This document shows, in pieces, positions 1 to 8,885 of a stretch of DNA of 48,233 nt. This DNA is from Romeriopsis navalis LEGE 11480 (GTDB lineage Bacteria; Cyanobacteriota; Cyanobacteriia; Leptolyngbyales; Leptolyngbyaceae): NCBI RefSeq assembly GCF_015207035.1, contig NZ_JADEXQ010000045.1, positions 1 to 48,233 on the forward strand, read 5' to 3'. The position numbers and the translations under genes were made by a program. The notes under the pieces are model-generated. The model made no database searches. It worked only from the letters and a program-made list of their open reading frames with translations, and was not told the DNA's origin. Position 1 is the first letter of the stretch; each line of letters begins with the position of its first letter.

Positions 1-243
1 TTGTGCCGCCATATGTTGGCAGACCACGAGTTCGCGGGTAAACCAATGGTCACCGGATCGAATGCTTCCAGCGAGTTCGCTCATCCGGACGATCACGGGT
101 GTGGGGGTGAAGTGAATCACCACATTGCCGCGATCGCTTAAAACAATTGGCTGGTCGAAATTTAAGCCCTGACGATGGGCGACTTTGATGCTGGCTTTGA
201 TGGCGCGACTAGCGCGTTCAATATTATGCGTAACTTGTCCCAT
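1..243 (-). CDS. phosphotransferase-like protein, N-terminal part (cut by window edge)
   Basis: The frame is open for 81 codons from an ATG at 243 to the window edge, with an AAGG ribosome binding site just upstream. The peptide has an amphipathic N-terminus, a beta-strand pair around residues 38-52 (NVVIHFTPTPVIVRM) and then W-F-T-R-E-L-V-V-C-Q-H-M-A-A. That order of nucleotide-binding strands followed by an RE-containing helix resembles the N-lobe of aminoglycoside/choline-kinase type phosphotransferases. It starts 7 bases after the recombinase stop, so the two are probably co-transcribed. The catalytic loop lies outside the window, so the family is an inference; that this is coding is more certain. 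Confidence 0.55.
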   Translation of the reverse strand, partial: MGQVTHNIERASRAIKASIKVAHRQGLNFDQPIVLSDRGNVVIHFTPTPVIVRMSELAGSIRSGDHWFTRELVVCQHMAAQ

Positions 244-250
244 ATGGGCC

Positions 251-1264
251 TTAACCTGCCCAACTGGCAATATCGGATGGGGTATCGGTCTCACCGATTG
301 CGTTATAAAAGGCGCGTTCAGCTGCCAATTGCTCGGCGGCTTTGCTGTAGCGCCGGAAATTCTGGGGTGATTTATGGCGGGTGAGGGTCATGATGTGGTG
401 CGGATTCATGCCCTTGAGCATGAGGTTAGTTGCATAGGTGTGGCGAAACTGGTGGGCGTGAAATTTAAAGCCAACGGTGGCCGAGAGTTTATCCATCAAA
501 TTCCGAATGCCGCCATAGCCTAAGCGATCACCACAATTTTGACGCGAGTAGGATAGAAATAATGGGTTGCTGGACTGTAGGTGCTCGCCGGCGGCTTCGC
601 GCCACTTGAGATAAGTATCGAGCCAAGCCCGCGCTTCCAGGTTGAGGGGAACAATGCCCGTACTATTGGCCTTGGCTTGGCGAATGGTGAGCCGTTGGCC
701 GTCGTAGTCGGCATAGTTGAGCGCACAAACTTCTCCGGCTCGCAGATTGTGATTCAGTACCCAAAGTAGGGCGAGATTGCGTTCGGGCAGTTGCGTGTCG
801 ATCGCCGCCGCAAAAATGTGTTGAACTTGTTGATCGCTCAAATGCTGAATTGGGGGTTCGGCTAATTTGGGTAAGTCGATCGCGGCAGCGGGATTATGGG
901 TTACATAGCCCATGCGTTGCATCCAATTGTAAAAATTGCGCAGTGTGCCCAACGTCCGGCGGATTGTGGCATCGCTTAAGCGACGTTGATGCGTAGCCGC
1001 TTGACAGCGTGAGCGATCGGTTTTGAACTGAATCACTTGCCTTGCGGTGATTGATTCCCATGCGCCGTGACCGTTGCTCGATCGCCGTGCGTCATACCAA
1101 GCACAAAATATTTTCAGATCTTGACGATAGGCCCGTTGACTATTGCGACTCAGTGATTTTGCTTGGAGAAATTCATCAATGCGTGCTTCTCTCAGATGAA
1201 TGATGTGAGGTTCACCGATCGCATTGGCGATGGGATCGGTGACAACGGAAATCAATGCAGCCAT
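251..1264 (-). CDS. tyrosine recombinase / phage-type integrase (XerC/D-like)
   Basis: A site-specific DNA recombinase of 337 residues, close to the usual 300-330. Residues 23-125 form a SAM-like core-binding domain (REARIDEFLQAKSLSRNSQRAY onward). Residues 140-325 form the catalytic domain with the full set of expected residues: Arg175 (NLRAGEV), Lys198 (QAKANSTG), His271-x-x-Arg274 (HQFRHTYATNL), His297 (TRHKSPQNF) and nucleophile Tyr306. It should therefore be active. There is no tRNA or obvious att repeat next to it, and no excisionase or phage gene. The downstream frame begins 7 bases after its stop. The host dimer-resolution recombinase is possible, but the divergent TRHKS box suggests a stand-alone integrase. 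Confidence 0.9.
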   Translation of the reverse strand: MAALISVVTDPIANAIGEPHIIHLREARIDEFLQAKSLSRNSQRAYRQDLKIFCAWYDARRSSNGHGAWESITARQVIQFKTDRSRCQAATHQRRLSDATIRRTLGTLRNFYNWMQRMGYVTHNPAAAIDLPKLAEPPIQHLSDQQVQHIFAAAIDTQLPERNLALLWVLNHNLRAGEVCALNYADYDGQRLTIRQAKANSTGIVPLNLEARAWLDTYLKWREAAGEHLQSSNPLFLSYSRQNCGDRLGYGGIRNLMDKLSATVGFKFHAHQFRHTYATNLMLKGMNPHHIMTLTRHKSPQNFRRYSKAAEQLAAERAFYNAIGETDTPSDIASWAG

Positions 1265-1336
1265 AGCACCAGCTTGGTTGTAGTACGCTTATTGTAGGTA
1301 GCGGCTCGCTGTGACTCGATCGGTCGTGGGTGATTC

Positions 1337-2197
1337 TTAACGAAAAACCACGGTTTTATTGCCGTGCCGCAATACTCGATCTTCAACGTGATAGCGCAAC
1401 CCGCGCGCAAGTACCGTTTTCTCAATGTCTTTGCCGTAGCGAATTAGATCCGCGGTGGTGTCTGAGTGATCGATGCGAATCACATCCTGCTCAATGATTG
1501 GTCCGGCATCGAGTTCTTCAGTGACATAGTGACAAGTGGCCCCAATCAGTTTGACGCCCCGAGCGTAGGCTTGATGGTAGGGTTTTGCGCCGACAAAAGA
1601 AGGCAGAAATGAGTGATGAATATTAATAATCTGGCCGCGATATCGATCGCACATCTGCGGCGATAACACCTGCATATACCGGGCTAAAACCATAGTGTTG
1701 CCCTGGGCCGCATCGTAAGTCTGCATGACTTTTTCGTAAGCGGCTTCCTTGGTTTCACGGGTGACGGGAATATAGTGAAATGGAATATCGTGCCATTCAA
1801 CCAGTTTGCGAAAGCGCTCATGATTGGAAATGACGCAGGGAATGTCGATATCGAGTTCGCCACTTTGCCACCGGGACAGCAAATCATAAATGCAATGCTC
1901 GGATTTTGAAACTAAAATCACCACCCGTTTTTTCTGCGCTGAGTCTGTGATTTCCCAGTCCATCTGAAATTCAGTGGCAATCGATTGAAAGGCTTCCCGG
2001 AATTGTTCGAGGGAGATTGCGAGGGACGCCGCCAAAATCTCCTCACGCATAAAAAATCGCTGATCTAACTCATCCGAGTGGTGTTGGGCTTCGATAATCC
2101 AGCCTTGATGCTGGGCGATAAACCCACTAACGGCCGCGACGACACCCACGCGATCGGGACAAGATAGCGTCAAGATATATTTCTGAGATGCGGTCAT
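1337..2197 (-). CDS. purU: formyltetrahydrofolate deformylase PurU
   Basis: Hydrolyses 10-formyl-tetrahydrofolate to tetrahydrofolate and formate, balancing the one-carbon pool and feeding formate to purine synthesis. Its 286 residues match the family length. Residues 6-85 form an ACT regulatory domain (LTLSCPDRVGVVAAVSGFI). Residues 90-280 form the formyltransferase-type hydrolase domain, with Asn192-Ile-His194-His195 in NIHHSFLPSFVGAKPYHQAY and Asp230 in EELDAGPIIEQDV. The ATG at 2197 fits the usual PurU N-terminus. It is followed after 72 bases by the recombinase gene on the same strand. Nothing odd is visible. Confidence 0.97.
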   Translation of the reverse strand: MTASQKYILTLSCPDRVGVVAAVSGFIAQHQGWIIEAQHHSDELDQRFFMREEILAASLAISLEQFREAFQSIATEFQMDWEITDSAQKKRVVILVSKSEHCIYDLLSRWQSGELDIDIPCVISNHERFRKLVEWHDIPFHYIPVTRETKEAAYEKVMQTYDAAQGNTMVLARYMQVLSPQMCDRYRGQIINIHHSFLPSFVGAKPYHQAYARGVKLIGATCHYVTEELDAGPIIEQDVIRIDHSDTTADLIRYGKDIEKTVLARGLRYHVEDRVLRHGNKTVVFR

Positions 2198-2300
2198 GAC
2201 TTCCTAAAAGGGGCGCTGGGATGTTGCGTTAATTCGATCTCTAGTTTTACGGATGCGATCGGGAATCGCCGGAAATCTATCCAAATATTTCGGATTTGGG

Positions 2301-2966
2301 TTAGCGCGATTCGGGTTGCGGGCACTTAAAGGATTGGAAAACGCGATCGAGTTGAGGCGCTGCTTCTGGGCCGATGGCGAAGAGTTGGATGCTATTTTGG
2401 GTGCGTTTTTGGGATTGCACCACTAAGTATTCCCGCATTTGGACGAGCCGCCTGGGGGCTTCAAGCAAGCGATAGCTGCCTTCGCGAATCGTAACGGGCA
2501 CGGTTTTGCCACAAAATTGCTTTTGCTCGACGCGTTTGGTGTTTTGATGCCAAGTCCCGACGAGGGCCGATGGAATATCGAGTTCTTCAGCGAGATTAAT
2601 GGGGACTTCACCATCCATGCCTTCGACTGGTGCTTGGCTGACCAGGAGCAGTAAATTGGAAGAAGGATGACGACGATTACCGACTAAAGCAAAGGCTTCG
2701 GTATTGGTTTGAAAACTTTTCAGCCCTTGAGAGCCCCCGGGCATCTCGTATTCCACGACTTGTGCAACGATCGATTCTGCCTGTTCGGGGTTCTTGATTT
2801 TGGCCAGGAATTGATTGGCAATTTCGATCACCGCAAACACGACAATCGCTGTGGCGCCCACTCCGACCACAATGAATTCCACTAATTTCACGGGGTAGTC
2901 CGGAATGGTTTGTCCGTTTGCCGCCGTCGTGGGTTTGTCTGTGGAAGGAGAAGCTGGCTGCATCAT
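2301..2966 (-). CDS. single-pass membrane protein of unknown function
   Basis: I do not recognise the family. The frame extends back to a GTG at 2996 overlapping the ATPase, but tandem ATG codons at 2966 and 2963 begin 7 bases after the ATPase stop and are more likely starts; this gives about 221 residues. A short polar N-terminus is followed by one membrane helix near residues 25-48 (FIVVGVGATAIVVFAVIEIA). A soluble alpha/beta domain follows, with a VEYEMPGG stretch and two cysteines (FCGKT, SFKCPQ). The position behind the P-type ATPase suggests co-transcription, perhaps as an accessory factor, but that is inference from spacing only. Confidence 0.8.
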   Translation of the reverse strand: MMQPASPSTDKPTTAANGQTIPDYPVKLVEFIVVGVGATAIVVFAVIEIANQFLAKIKNPEQAESIVAQVVEYEMPGGSQGLKSFQTNTEAFALVGNRRHPSSNLLLLVSQAPVEGMDGEVPINLAEELDIPSALVGTWHQNTKRVEQKQFCGKTVPVTIREGSYRLLEAPRRLVQMREYLVVQSQKRTQNSIQLFAIGPEAAPQLDRVFQSFKCPQPESR

Positions 2967-2973
2967 GGTTTGT

Positions 2974-5403
2974 TTAACGCCGCAGGAGGTCAACACCGAG
3001 GAAGCGATCGAAGAATTTCATCCGCCAAGTTAGCCGGAGAATCAAGGCCCATTCTAAAGCAACGAGAAGCAAAAAGCCGATGTCCCGGAGACTCAGGGCG
3101 GCCAGCTCATAGAATTGGCGCACGGGCGGAATCACTAAAATTAGCATCAATCCGGTGGTGAGTACGATCGCGGCGATTGTGTAACGCCAGTCGCCACTGT
3201 AGGGTTCGCCGCCGCCGCAGCTGTCGTGGGGGGGTTTGAGAAATGGTAAAAGCACGAGATGACACAGAATCAAAATCGTCACCAGTGCGGTGCGGGGCAA
3301 GGTGTAGTCAATTTGGGTGATGTCGTCGCCCCCCGGCAGTTCGAGTACCGCTTTGACTAGATAGAGCAGATAAACGAATAGTGAAACTAACGTCATTGTG
3401 ATGGAAGCGGGAATTGTGAAGTGCAGTAATGACTGGACAACACTGGTTTTATGACGTTGTTTTCCCGGTTTTGCCCAAAGTGGAAAAACGCCAGTCGGTA
3501 AGCCGACCCCAAAGAGGGCGAGCAAAGCACTATGTTTATTGATCAAGGGGAAGCTCTCGGTGACCATGGCGATCGCGAAGATCAATAACGTCACCGTTGT
3601 GACTCGCACGAGGAATAGGGCAAGGGAATCTCGAATGCCATTGCGAATCCGCTGACCCTCGATAAAAGCCCGTGGCAAGGCGGAGAATGAGTCATTAAGG
3701 AGAATGATGTCGGCCACCGCCCGTGTGGCTTTACTGCCGCTTTCCATGGCAATGCCGAGGTTGGATTGTTTGAGCGATAGGACATCATTCACCCCATCCC
3801 CAATCATGGCGACGTATTTATCTTGAGTGCGGAGCGCTTTGACCAGTTCGGCTTTTTGATCCGGGGTGATACGTCCGAAGATACTCGCGGTAGCGGCGGC
3901 TTGGGCAAAATCGAGCCCATTTTTCTCGCTCAGTTCGAGGCCTGATACAACACCGACATCGCCGAATCCGGCTTGCTTGGCGAGGGCGGCGACAGTATCG
4001 GGATTATCACCAGAAATGACTTTTAACTCGATGCCAGCGCGAGTAAATTCGGCTAGGGTTTCGGCGACATTTGTCCGAAGTTGATCACTGAAATGCAGGA
4101 TGCCTAGGGGCTCCAGCTTTGGCAAGCATAGGTGATTAGGGTCATCAACCTGATGCCAATGGGTGTCGCTGGTTTGAGCAAAGAGCAAAACCCGTAAACC
4201 TTGATGAAGGCCCGCTTCAATCTGGGCCGCCATTTCGGGGGTGAAGGTGACGCATTTGGCCATCATCTCCGGCGCCCCGAGCACGTAGGTGACGTCATGG
4301 ACGATCGCACTCCATTTGCGGGCGGAAGAGAAAGGCACTTCGGCTGTGATGTTGAGGTATTTGCCGTGGCAACTGGTTTGGAGCGCTTCGATGGTCCGAT
4401 TTGGCGAATTGGTCGTGACGGCATAGTTGCCGAGATGTTGTCGCAATTCCTGGTCCGAGATACCGATCGGATAAGTCGTTTGTAGGTTGATTTGGTTCGT
4501 CGTTAAGGTGCCGGTTTTATCGAGGCAGAGGACATCGACATTACTTAAAGATTCAACCGCATTGGTCTGTTGAATCAGAATATCCTCGCTGAGCATCCGC
4601 ACAGCGGCCGTCCCGTAGGCGAGGGTAATCGCAATTAACAAACCCGTAGGGACGATTCCCGCAACGACTGCCGCATGTTGTACGATGTCGCCGAAGCTAT
4701 AGGAACGACTAAAGTAGCTAATCGCGACCAGCAGCAGTAAAAAACAAGCTAGTAAGAGTAAGGCGCGAATAATCAGATTGATTTCTTGTTGGAGTGGAGT
4801 ATAGACCTGACGAAAGGTGCGGGCGCCGGTGACCAATTTGTAGGCGACGGTATCACTGCCGACTTTGGTGGCTTCGAAATAGGCGGAGCCGCTGACACAG
4901 TTGCTGCCGGAAAAGACTTCATCGCCATGATTTTTGGGTACTAAATCCGACTCTCCAGTGAGCAGTGATTCATCGACTTCGACCCGACCTTCGCCGACCA
5001 TGTGGCCATCAACCAAAATTTGGTCTCCGGCTTCCAATACAATGAGGTCGCCCAGAACGATTTCCTCGGGCGTAATGTCTTGGGCTTGGCCATCGCGAAT
5101 GACGGTCGCTTTGGGGCGGCTGAGTAAAGCGATTTCGTCGAGTTTCCGCTTGGCCCAGATTTCTTGGACGATTGAGATAATCACCCCGGTGGAGATAATC
5201 ACGACCACCAGAAATGCGTCCCCATATCGCTTCAATGCGAACATTAACAAACTCAGCGTAAAGAAGACGAAGTTGATAAATGTGAGCAAATTTTCACGGA
5301 AGATTTGCCAATAGGAGCGGCTTGTCGGCAGCTTGGCATTATTGCCTTGGCCATTGGCGCGGCGTTTCAGTACTTCTTGCGCAGTTAGTCCTTGGGGTTG
5401 CAT
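2974..5403 (-). CDS. P-type cation-transporting ATPase, CtpE-like
   Basis: An ATP-driven cation pump of 809 residues. Visible parts are: actuator TGES at 149-152 (SLLTGESDLVPK); phosphorylation loop DKTGTLT with Asp295; nucleotide-binding KWSA at 363-366; and hinge GDGVND at 535-540. There are about ten membrane helices (40-80, 212-270, then six from 585 to the C-terminus). The N-terminus (GLTAQEV..R...G) and overall order resemble mycobacterial CtpE, a calcium-uptake type ATPase. There is no heavy-metal CPC motif and no metal-binding N-terminal domain. In M4 the usual PEGL is PTGL (252-255), replacing the ion-coordinating Glu with Thr, so the ion cannot be named safely. The membrane gene downstream is probably in the same operon. 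Confidence 0.93.
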   Translation of the reverse strand: MQPQGLTAQEVLKRRANGQGNNAKLPTSRSYWQIFRENLLTFINFVFFTLSLLMFALKRYGDAFLVVVIISTGVIISIVQEIWAKRKLDEIALLSRPKATVIRDGQAQDITPEEIVLGDLIVLEAGDQILVDGHMVGEGRVEVDESLLTGESDLVPKNHGDEVFSGSNCVSGSAYFEATKVGSDTVAYKLVTGARTFRQVYTPLQQEINLIIRALLLLACFLLLLVAISYFSRSYSFGDIVQHAAVVAGIVPTGLLIAITLAYGTAAVRMLSEDILIQQTNAVESLSNVDVLCLDKTGTLTTNQINLQTTYPIGISDQELRQHLGNYAVTTNSPNRTIEALQTSCHGKYLNITAEVPFSSARKWSAIVHDVTYVLGAPEMMAKCVTFTPEMAAQIEAGLHQGLRVLLFAQTSDTHWHQVDDPNHLCLPKLEPLGILHFSDQLRTNVAETLAEFTRAGIELKVISGDNPDTVAALAKQAGFGDVGVVSGLELSEKNGLDFAQAAATASIFGRITPDQKAELVKALRTQDKYVAMIGDGVNDVLSLKQSNLGIAMESGSKATRAVADIILLNDSFSALPRAFIEGQRIRNGIRDSLALFLVRVTTVTLLIFAIAMVTESFPLINKHSALLALFGVGLPTGVFPLWAKPGKQRHKTSVVQSLLHFTIPASITMTLVSLFVYLLYLVKAVLELPGGDDITQIDYTLPRTALVTILILCHLVLLPFLKPPHDSCGGGEPYSGDWRYTIAAIVLTTGLMLILVIPPVRQFYELAALSLRDIGFLLLVALEWALILRLTWRMKFFDRFLGVDLLRR

Positions 5404-5461
5404 GGAGGCAGCGGTTCGTTAGGGCACGGAAATGAAGCGTGATGGAGTTGGAACAATTTGA

Positions 5462-6046
5462 CTAATGGTAAAGCCAGGTCGTCCAGGCATATTTCTTGCC
5501 AGCCGTGACGGGCAGTGCTTGATGTGGATGGGTGTAGTAAGCCGGGAAAATAATGGCACTGCCAGCTTTTGGCTTGACTTTAAGCTTGGATCGATCGAAG
5601 AAGGTTTCACCCCCTTCAAAATCATCATTTAAATATCCCACGATACTGATATCACGAGTGGGAATGCCTTGTTCGACTTCTTGAAAGCGGCTTGCGAGCA
5701 AAATATTATCGACATGGCGCTTGTACTGCTGTCCCGGCAAGTAGCGCAAAACTGAGCAGGTTTCGGCATGGGGAAACTGGACGCCATACCAGCGATAGAG
5801 GGCCTCCTGCACGGTTTTGACGGATTGCAGCAATAGCTGATTGGTGGATTGCTGCACCGGATTGCGCGGGTTGAGCGGCAGGATGCCACTGTTTCGGACA
5901 TCGGGATCGACTGACTCGACTAAAATTGCAGCCGCTTCAAAATGGCAATGTTCAGCCACATCAATGACATGCTGGCAGATATCCGGGGGGAGAATATCCT
6001 CAATTAATAGAACTTCGGAACCAAGGTCAGTTACGGTATAATCCAC
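5462..6046 (-). CDS. 2-oxoglutarate/Fe(II) oxygenase, prolyl 4-hydroxylase type
   Basis: A dioxygenase of 194 residues that uses iron, oxygen and 2-oxoglutarate to hydroxylate an unknown substrate. The double-stranded beta-helix fold carries the iron triad His111-x-Asp113 (KRHVDN) and a distal His at 173 or 175 (YTHPHQ). Lys184 or Lys185 (AGKKYAW) would bind 2-oxoglutarate. YLNDDFEGGETFF (138-150) is the typical P4H strand-turn-strand. The start is a GTG at 6046: an in-frame TAG lies 18 bases upstream and no ATG is near. It sits between the ATPase and an ABC permease, both on the same strand but 50-90 bases away. Protein prolyl hydroxylation is the family role; the target here is unknown. Confidence 0.9.
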   Translation of the reverse strand: MDYTVTDLGSEVLLIEDILPPDICQHVIDVAEHCHFEAAAILVESVDPDVRNSGILPLNPRNPVQQSTNQLLLQSVKTVQEALYRWYGVQFPHAETCSVLRYLPGQQYKRHVDNILLASRFQEVEQGIPTRDISIVGYLNDDFEGGETFFDRSKLKVKPKAGSAIIFPAYYTHPHQALPVTAGKKYAWTTWLYH

Positions 6047-6137
6047 GTTCTTGCGATCAGCCTAGAGTTAGTTTAATTCTGCCCTTAATCTGTGGGATTT
6101 AACGGGTGATTTTTGATGAATTATCGGGTTAGACTTG

Positions 6138-6980
6138 TTAGCCCTTAACGCCACTGCCAGTTTCACTGGGCACGATCGACCGTTGCATCATGATGAAGAA
6201 GGCCAAAATGGGGGCGATCGATAGGACCGAACCGGCGGCAATCACGCGCCAGTCGGCATCCGATGTGCCCGTCAGTTTTGATACTCCTAGGGGCAAGGTA
6301 TACATTTCCGGTTGATTGACGATCAGCAGTGGCCAGAGGAAATCACTCCAAGCACCAATAAAGACAAAAATTGAGAGTGTGACGAGGGCCGGTCGTACCG
6401 ACGGCAGCATCACATTCCACCAAATTCCAAGGGGGGAGCAGCCATCAATCTGCGCCGCTTCTTCGAGTTCTTTGGGGACCCCTTGAAAGGCTTGGCGAAG
6501 GAGAAAAATCCCAAAAGCCGAGGCGATCGACGGGAAAATCATGCCCAGATAGCTGTTCACCAAACCAAGGTTGCGAATCAAGATAAACAGCGGAATCATC
6601 ACAATTTGGAAGGGAATCAAAATTGTGGCAACGATGGCGGAGAAGATCAGGCGACGGCCGGCAAATTCCATACGAGCTAAGGGATAGGCGGCGAGGGAGC
6701 AGAAGAGTAAATTCAGACTAACGGTGAGGACTGCAACCAGAATGCTATTGAAAAAATATCGACCGAAGGGATGATTATTCCAAACGTTGACGAAGTTCTC
6801 CAGGGTTGGCTGTGCCGGAATCAACTGTGGCGGAAATTGAAATAGATCCTCCCCGGCCCCTTTAAATGAGGTGCTGATGAGCCATAGCATTGGCATCAGC
6901 ATGATGGTCGCGATCAATCCCAGCAGCAGATAATTCAGCAGCAATCGGGTCATTTTAGAAGCGGGTTGTGATGGTGCCAT
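6138..6980 (-). CDS. carbohydrate ABC transporter permease, MalG/UgpE-type
   Basis: An inner-membrane permease of 280 residues with six predicted helices and the cytoplasmic EAA loop that docks on the ATPase (EEAAQIDGCSPLGIWWNVML, about residues 190-209, ending in LPSVRPAL). The start (helix then MLWLISTSFKG) and the periplasmic ENFVNVWNNHPFGRYFFNS segment are typical of the MalG subfamily for sugars or glycerol phosphate. No MalF partner, solute-binding protein or ATPase lies beside it, so it must work with subunits encoded elsewhere, which is common in cyanobacteria. The ATG at 6980 is a good start. Confidence 0.93.
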   Translation of the reverse strand: MAPSQPASKMTRLLLNYLLLGLIATIMLMPMLWLISTSFKGAGEDLFQFPPQLIPAQPTLENFVNVWNNHPFGRYFFNSILVAVLTVSLNLLFCSLAAYPLARMEFAGRRLIFSAIVATILIPFQIVMIPLFILIRNLGLVNSYLGMIFPSIASAFGIFLLRQAFQGVPKELEEAAQIDGCSPLGIWWNVMLPSVRPALVTLSIFVFIGAWSDFLWPLLIVNQPEMYTLPLGVSKLTGTSDADWRVIAAGSVLSIAPILAFFIMMQRSIVPSETGSGVKG

Positions 6981-7069
6981 ATGCCCCAGGCAAGAACGAT
7001 CAACCCGTCATTTATAGCATTCGCTGATTGATTCCGATGGAATTTGCGCGGCTCCGAGGTGTCGGAAGT

Positions 7070-7888
7070 TTATTTGGTGGCAACGACGGCAACGTTCCAA
7101 GCCATGCGTTGCATTCCTGGAAGCTTTTTCAAGAAACGATCGACTTTCTCCAAGCGTCGATAGGTGGGGCGGAGGCGGTTGGCTTCGAGGATGATCTTCT
7201 TCCAATAGCGTTCCTCATTAGGATTGACTCGCTCGATCAGATAGAACTGCAAGAAAATCCAGAGTGTGGCGATCCAGAAGGTATCGGCATGGGTGGTGGA
7301 AAAGCGCGATTCTACCTGTTTGATCAGATTGATATGCAGTGGAGTTTCGTCTTCGGTGCGAACTTCCGTGGCGATGCGGCGGTAGACGTTGATCACGGGA
7401 TTATGCTGCAGTGGATCCCAAAAACACATCTTGCCGCCGGGTTTCAGCACCCGATGAATTTCCTGAATCGTCACCAGTGGATCGGGAATGTGGTGCAGCA
7501 GATTCGCCGCGTAGACAATATCAAAGGAATTATCGGGATAGTCAATTTCCATCGCATTGATCACGCGGCCGGCGATCGCCACACCATGTTGATCAGCCAG
7601 CTTTAGTGCCACATCCACCATGCCGGGTGAATAGTCGGATGCCACACAATTTGCCCCCTGCTGGGCAAAATACACGCTGTTTTCCCCCGCGCCACAGCCG
7701 AGATCTAATAGCGATTTGCCGGATACATTGCCGAGCTGCCGTAGGATGAAGCGATTTTCTGGGGCTGTGCAGGCTTCAAAGTAGGCTTCGACCGGTACTT
7801 CATCCAGGTTGATCGTACTGGCCCACTGGTCATGGAAGGCTTGTTCGCGTTGGAGTAAATCGGTCGTTGGCTGCTCAGGCTGAGACAT
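7070..7888 (-). CDS. SAM-dependent class I methyltransferase
   Basis: A soluble methyltransferase of 272 residues. The SAM-binding glycine loop is LLDLGCGAGENSVYFA (60-75). The acidic strand end is VASDYSPGMVDVAL, and motif II-III reads SFDIVYAANLLHHIPDPL then VLKPGGKMCFWDP. About 90 further C-terminal residues form an alpha-helical extension (FLQFYLIERVNPNEERYWKK) that probably recognises the substrate. This combination is seen in enzymes acting on lipids, quinones or small metabolites, and I cannot choose among them. It is divergent from rpiA with a 144-base shared upstream region. Confidence 0.88.
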   Translation of the reverse strand: MSQPEQPTTDLLQREQAFHDQWASTINLDEVPVEAYFEACTAPENRFILRQLGNVSGKSLLDLGCGAGENSVYFAQQGANCVASDYSPGMVDVALKLADQHGVAIAGRVINAMEIDYPDNSFDIVYAANLLHHIPDPLVTIQEIHRVLKPGGKMCFWDPLQHNPVINVYRRIATEVRTEDETPLHINLIKQVESRFSTTHADTFWIATLWIFLQFYLIERVNPNEERYWKKIILEANRLRPTYRRLEKVDRFLKKLPGMQRMAWNVAVVATK

Positions 7889-8032
7889 GGGGATGCAAAA
7901 TTTGGGCTGGGGATGATAGTTGTCAGTTTAACGAGTTCCGGTGGTTTGCTTCAAAATAACGTCTCTCACACGCTTCGCTGTAAACTGAAAAGCTGTGAAT
8001 AATTTTTGTGATTAATTTAAGGGGAAACTGCG

Positions 8033-8731
8033 ATGGATGCCGTAAACCAGATGAAGAAAGCCGTAGGTGATGCGGCGGCCCAGCGAGTCAAGTCCGGTAT
8101 GGTGGTGGGACTTGGGACTGGTTCGACCACGGTGATGGCGATTAAGGCGATCGGTGAACGGTTGGCCAGCGGTGACCTCAAGGATATTAAGGGTGTGCCG
8201 ACTTCGTTTCAGGCGATCGTCCTTTCCCGAGAGTTGGGGATTCCTTTGGTGAGTTTGGATGAAGTCGAGAAAATTGATATTGCGATCGATGGGGCGGATG
8301 AAGTTGATCCCCAGAAGAACTTGATCAAAGGGGGTGGTGCGGCTCACACCCAGGAGAAGCTGGTGGATTCCCTGGCGGAAGAGTTCATTGTCGTAGTGGA
8401 TAGCGGCAAAATTGTCGATAAGTTGGGTTCGACTTTCCTCTTGCCGGTGGAAGTGATGCCGATGGCAATTACCCCGGTGACGCGGGCGTTGACTGCTCTG
8501 GGTGGTCAGCCAGAATTGCGGATGGGCGTGAAGAAAGCGGGGCCAGTGGTGACCGACCAGGGTAACTTGGTGATCGATGTGAAATTCAACGACATTCCGA
8601 ACCCGGCGGAGCTAGAGATGAAGATTAACAACATCCCGGGTGTTTTGGAGAATGGGTTGTTTGTCGGTGTGGCCGATATCGTTTTGATCGGTGACGTAAT
8701 CGATGGTCAACCTTCCGTCCGCGAAATGTAA
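8033..8731 (+). CDS. rpiA: ribose-5-phosphate isomerase A
   Basis: Interconverts ribose 5-phosphate and ribulose 5-phosphate in the Calvin cycle and pentose phosphate pathway. At 232 residues it has the family length. It shows the phosphate-binding GLGTGST loop (26-32), the substrate-binding [13 protein letters not shown] (81-93) and the catalytic segment [16 protein letters not shown] with Glu108. The ATG at 8033 is preceded by an AAGGGGA ribosome binding site, and an extended -10-like TGTGAATAAT lies about 30 bases upstream. A hairpin follows the gene, so it is probably transcribed alone. Confidence 0.98.
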   Translation: MDAVNQMKKAVGDAAAQRVKSGMVVGLGTGSTTVMAIKAIGERLASGDLKDIKGVPTSFQAIVLSRELGIPLVSLDEVEKIDIAIDGADEVDPQKNLIKGGGAAHTQEKLVDSLAEEFIVVVDSGKIVDKLGSTFLLPVEVMPMAITPVTRALTALGGQPELRMGVKKAGPVVTDQGNLVIDVKFNDIPNPAELEMKINNIPGVLENGLFVGVADIVLIGDVIDGQPSVREM

Positions 8732-8738
8732 TTGGGTT

Positions 8739-8775
8739 AATCCGTCGGGGTGTGTTTTCCGTGCCCCGACGGATT
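8739..8775 (+). terminator. rpiA 3' hairpin
   Basis: A 12-bp perfect inverted repeat (AATCCGTCGGGG / CCCCGACGGATT) with a 13-base loop starts 7 bases after the rpiA stop. There is no T run behind it, so it could be an RNA-stabilising hairpin rather than a classical terminator. Confidence 0.6.
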
Positions 8776-8794
8776 CATTGGAAACCGATCGATG

Positions 8795-8885
8795 AATCAA
8801 TTGGTCGGTTTCCTGGGGATTGATAGTGGGTTGACCGATTGATTAATCAATCAATTGGTCCGGTTGTCTGGGGATTGATGGTGGG
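8795..8885. repeat. degenerate direct repeat, two copies of about 36 bp
   Basis: Copy 1 (8795-8830) and copy 2 (8849-8885) both read AATCAATTGGT, then a CGGTT-containing stretch, then CTGGGGATTGAT and GTGGG. They differ by a few substitutions and one base of length. Copy 2 is preceded by extra GATTAATCAATC units. The block lies between rpiA and the aldo/keto reductase gene and is non-coding. Confidence 0.65.

Noticed and set aside
7028-7606. Plus-strand frame of 192 codons opposite the methyltransferase
   Set aside because: Antisense to a gene with full SAM-binding motifs; no domain, ribosome binding site or independent context.
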